A DNA stretch of 64,000 bases from Saccharophagus degradans 2-40 (GTDB taxonomy: Bacteria; Pseudomonadota; Gammaproteobacteria; Pseudomonadales; Cellvibrionaceae). Both the position numbers and the translations under genes were made by a program. The notes beneath the pieces are model-generated. The model did not search any database. It saw nothing but the letters and a program-made list of their open reading frames with translations, and had not been told where the DNA came from. This document shows, in pieces, positions 63,204 to 64,000 of the stretch. The stretch covers positions 1,722,501 through 1,786,500 of the forward strand of contig NC_007912.1 in assembly GCF_000013665.1 (NCBI RefSeq). The letters run 5' to 3'. Position 1 is the stretch's first letter, and each line of letters starts with the position of its first letter.

Positions 63204-64000
63204 ATGAATAGCGTAATCGAAGCTGTAACTCAGCGAATTATTGAGCGCAGTCGACATTCTCGTCAGGCGTATTTGAATTTAATGCGCAACACCATGGAGC
63301 AGCATCCTCCTAAAAAGCGTCTATCTTGCGGCAATTTGGCTCATGCCTATGCAGCATGTGGTCAATCCGATAAGCAAACAATTCGTTTAATGCAAAGTGC
63401 AAACATAAGTATTACTACGGCATTTAACGATATGCTTTCGGCGCATCAGCCTTTAGAAACATACCCTCAAATAATCAAAGAAACTGCGCGTGCAATGGGT
63501 TCAACTGCTCAAGTTGCAGGCGGCGTGCCGGCAATGTGTGATGGTGTAACTCAAGGCCAGCCCGGTATGGAGCTGAGTTTGTTTAGCCGCGAAGTTGTAG
63601 CAATGGCTACAGCAGTAGGCCTTTCGCACAATATGTTTGATGGCAATATGTTTTTGGGTGTATGCGATAAAATTGTTCCTGGCATGCTAATTGGCGCGTT
63701 GCAGTTTGGTCATATTCCTGGGGTGTTTGTGCCTGCCGGACCAATGCCTTCTGGTATTCCCAACAAAGAAAAAGCAAAAGTTCGTCAGCAATATGCGGCG
63801 GGCATTGTGGGGGAAGATAAGCTTTTAGAAACCGAGTCGGCTTCCTATCACAGTGCAGGCACGTGTACTTTTTACGGTACAGCGAATACAAACCAAATGA
63901 TGGTTGAAATGTTGGGTGTTCAGTTGCCTGGCTCGTCGTTTGTTTACCCCGGTACTGAGTTGCGTGATGCCTTAACGAGAGCTGCTGTTGAAAAGTTGGT
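63204..64000 (+). CDS. edd: 6-phosphogluconate dehydratase (partial, cut by window end)
   Basis: Translation from ATG 63204 stays open to the window edge (about 265 aa of about 600). It is clearly Edd of the IlvD/Edd family: [75 protein letters not shown] and [21 protein letters not shown]. The Cys residues in CDGVTQG and CDKIVPG are iron-sulfur ligands. It makes KDG-6-phosphate from 6-phosphogluconate. The 3' end lies outside the window. Confidence 0.95.
   Translation, partial: MNSVIEAVTQRIIERSRHSRQAYLNLMRNTMEQHPPKKRLSCGNLAHAYAACGQSDKQTIRLMQSANISITTAFNDMLSAHQPLETYPQIIKETARAMGSTAQVAGGVPAMCDGVTQGQPGMELSLFSREVVAMATAVGLSHNMFDGNMFLGVCDKIVPGMLIGALQFGHIPGVFVPAGPMPSGIPNKEKAKVRQQYAAGIVGEDKLLETESASYHSAGTCTFYGTANTNQMMVEMLGVQLPGSSFVYPGTELRDALTRAAVEKL

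Noticed and set aside
1..64000. tRNA genes, CRISPR arrays, insertion sequences, prophage genes
   Set aside because: Looked for by eye on both strands; no cloverleaf-type sequence, regularly spaced repeat, transposase or phage structural gene was recognised. A dedicated scan would be needed to exclude a tRNA.

Overview
The window looks like chromosomal DNA of a marine gammaproteobacterium of the Cellvibrionaceae type (Saccharophagus/Teredinibacter-like). This is inferred from the mid-40s GC feel, from housekeeping genes of pseudomonad-like order (pepA-holC-valS, rnd-ycgL-ycgN, dnaX-ybaB-recR, lptFG) and from the PHA granule genes. Species identity cannot be proven without a database search. 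Nothing seen suggests a plasmid, prophage, insertion sequence or CRISPR array.

Layout. 0-2.7 kb: a polyhydroxyalkanoate module (repressor PhaR, two phasins, divergent phaB) with repeated PhaR-like operators. 2.9-6.8 kb: thioredoxin/TPR protein CnoX, then serC and serA with several hairpins. 6.9 kb: SRP RNA. 7-13.4 kb: a Gfo/Idh/MocA oxidoreductase, then dnaX (with a complete -1 frameshift signal), ybaB, recR, rnd, ycgL, ycgN and slyX. 13.7-26.6 kb: an MSHA-like type IV pilus cluster running in one direction (ATPase MshM, secretin MshL, TPR protein MshN, assembly ATPase MshE, platform MshG, three alignment-type proteins, three pilin-like proteins). 26.8-30.3 kb: two small membrane proteins and a von Willebrand A protein. 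30.4-35.6 kb: a GlpD-like FAD enzyme, a Fur-box-controlled divergent pair of unknown genes, an SLC13 transporter and a degenerate HD-GYP protein. 36-41.1 kb: histidine kinase, REC-GGDEF-EAL regulator and PilU. 41.4-50.7 kb: trhP, a polyamine ABC transporter (potFGHI), a lipoprotein and valS. 50.9-56.6 kb: an acidic unknown protein, holC, pepA and divergent lptFG. 56.7-64 kb: RDD protein, unknown secreted protein, cyclase-FHA protein, DUF3108 protein, gapA, and divergent zwf and edd (Entner-Doudoroff), the last cut by the window edge.

How the parts work together. PhaR, the phasins and PhaB handle carbon storage. SerC and SerA make serine. MshM/L/N/E/G and the pilins would build a surface pilus, while PilU, the histidine kinase, the c-di-GMP phosphodiesterase and the degenerate HD-GYP protein suggest second-messenger control of surface behaviour. 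GapA, Zwf and Edd are central sugar catabolism.

Most worth following: the canonical dnaX frameshift element; the PhaR-box family; the Fur-box divergent pair of unknown genes; the twin LPCP minor pilins in a rearranged MSHA-like locus; a cyclase-FHA fusion whose usual catalytic Arg is His; a clamp-binding-like QQSLF motif in the unknown gene beside holC; and a structured leader ahead of zwf. Starts were moved from the longest reading frame wherever a ribosome binding site or family alignment argued for it, as stated per entry.
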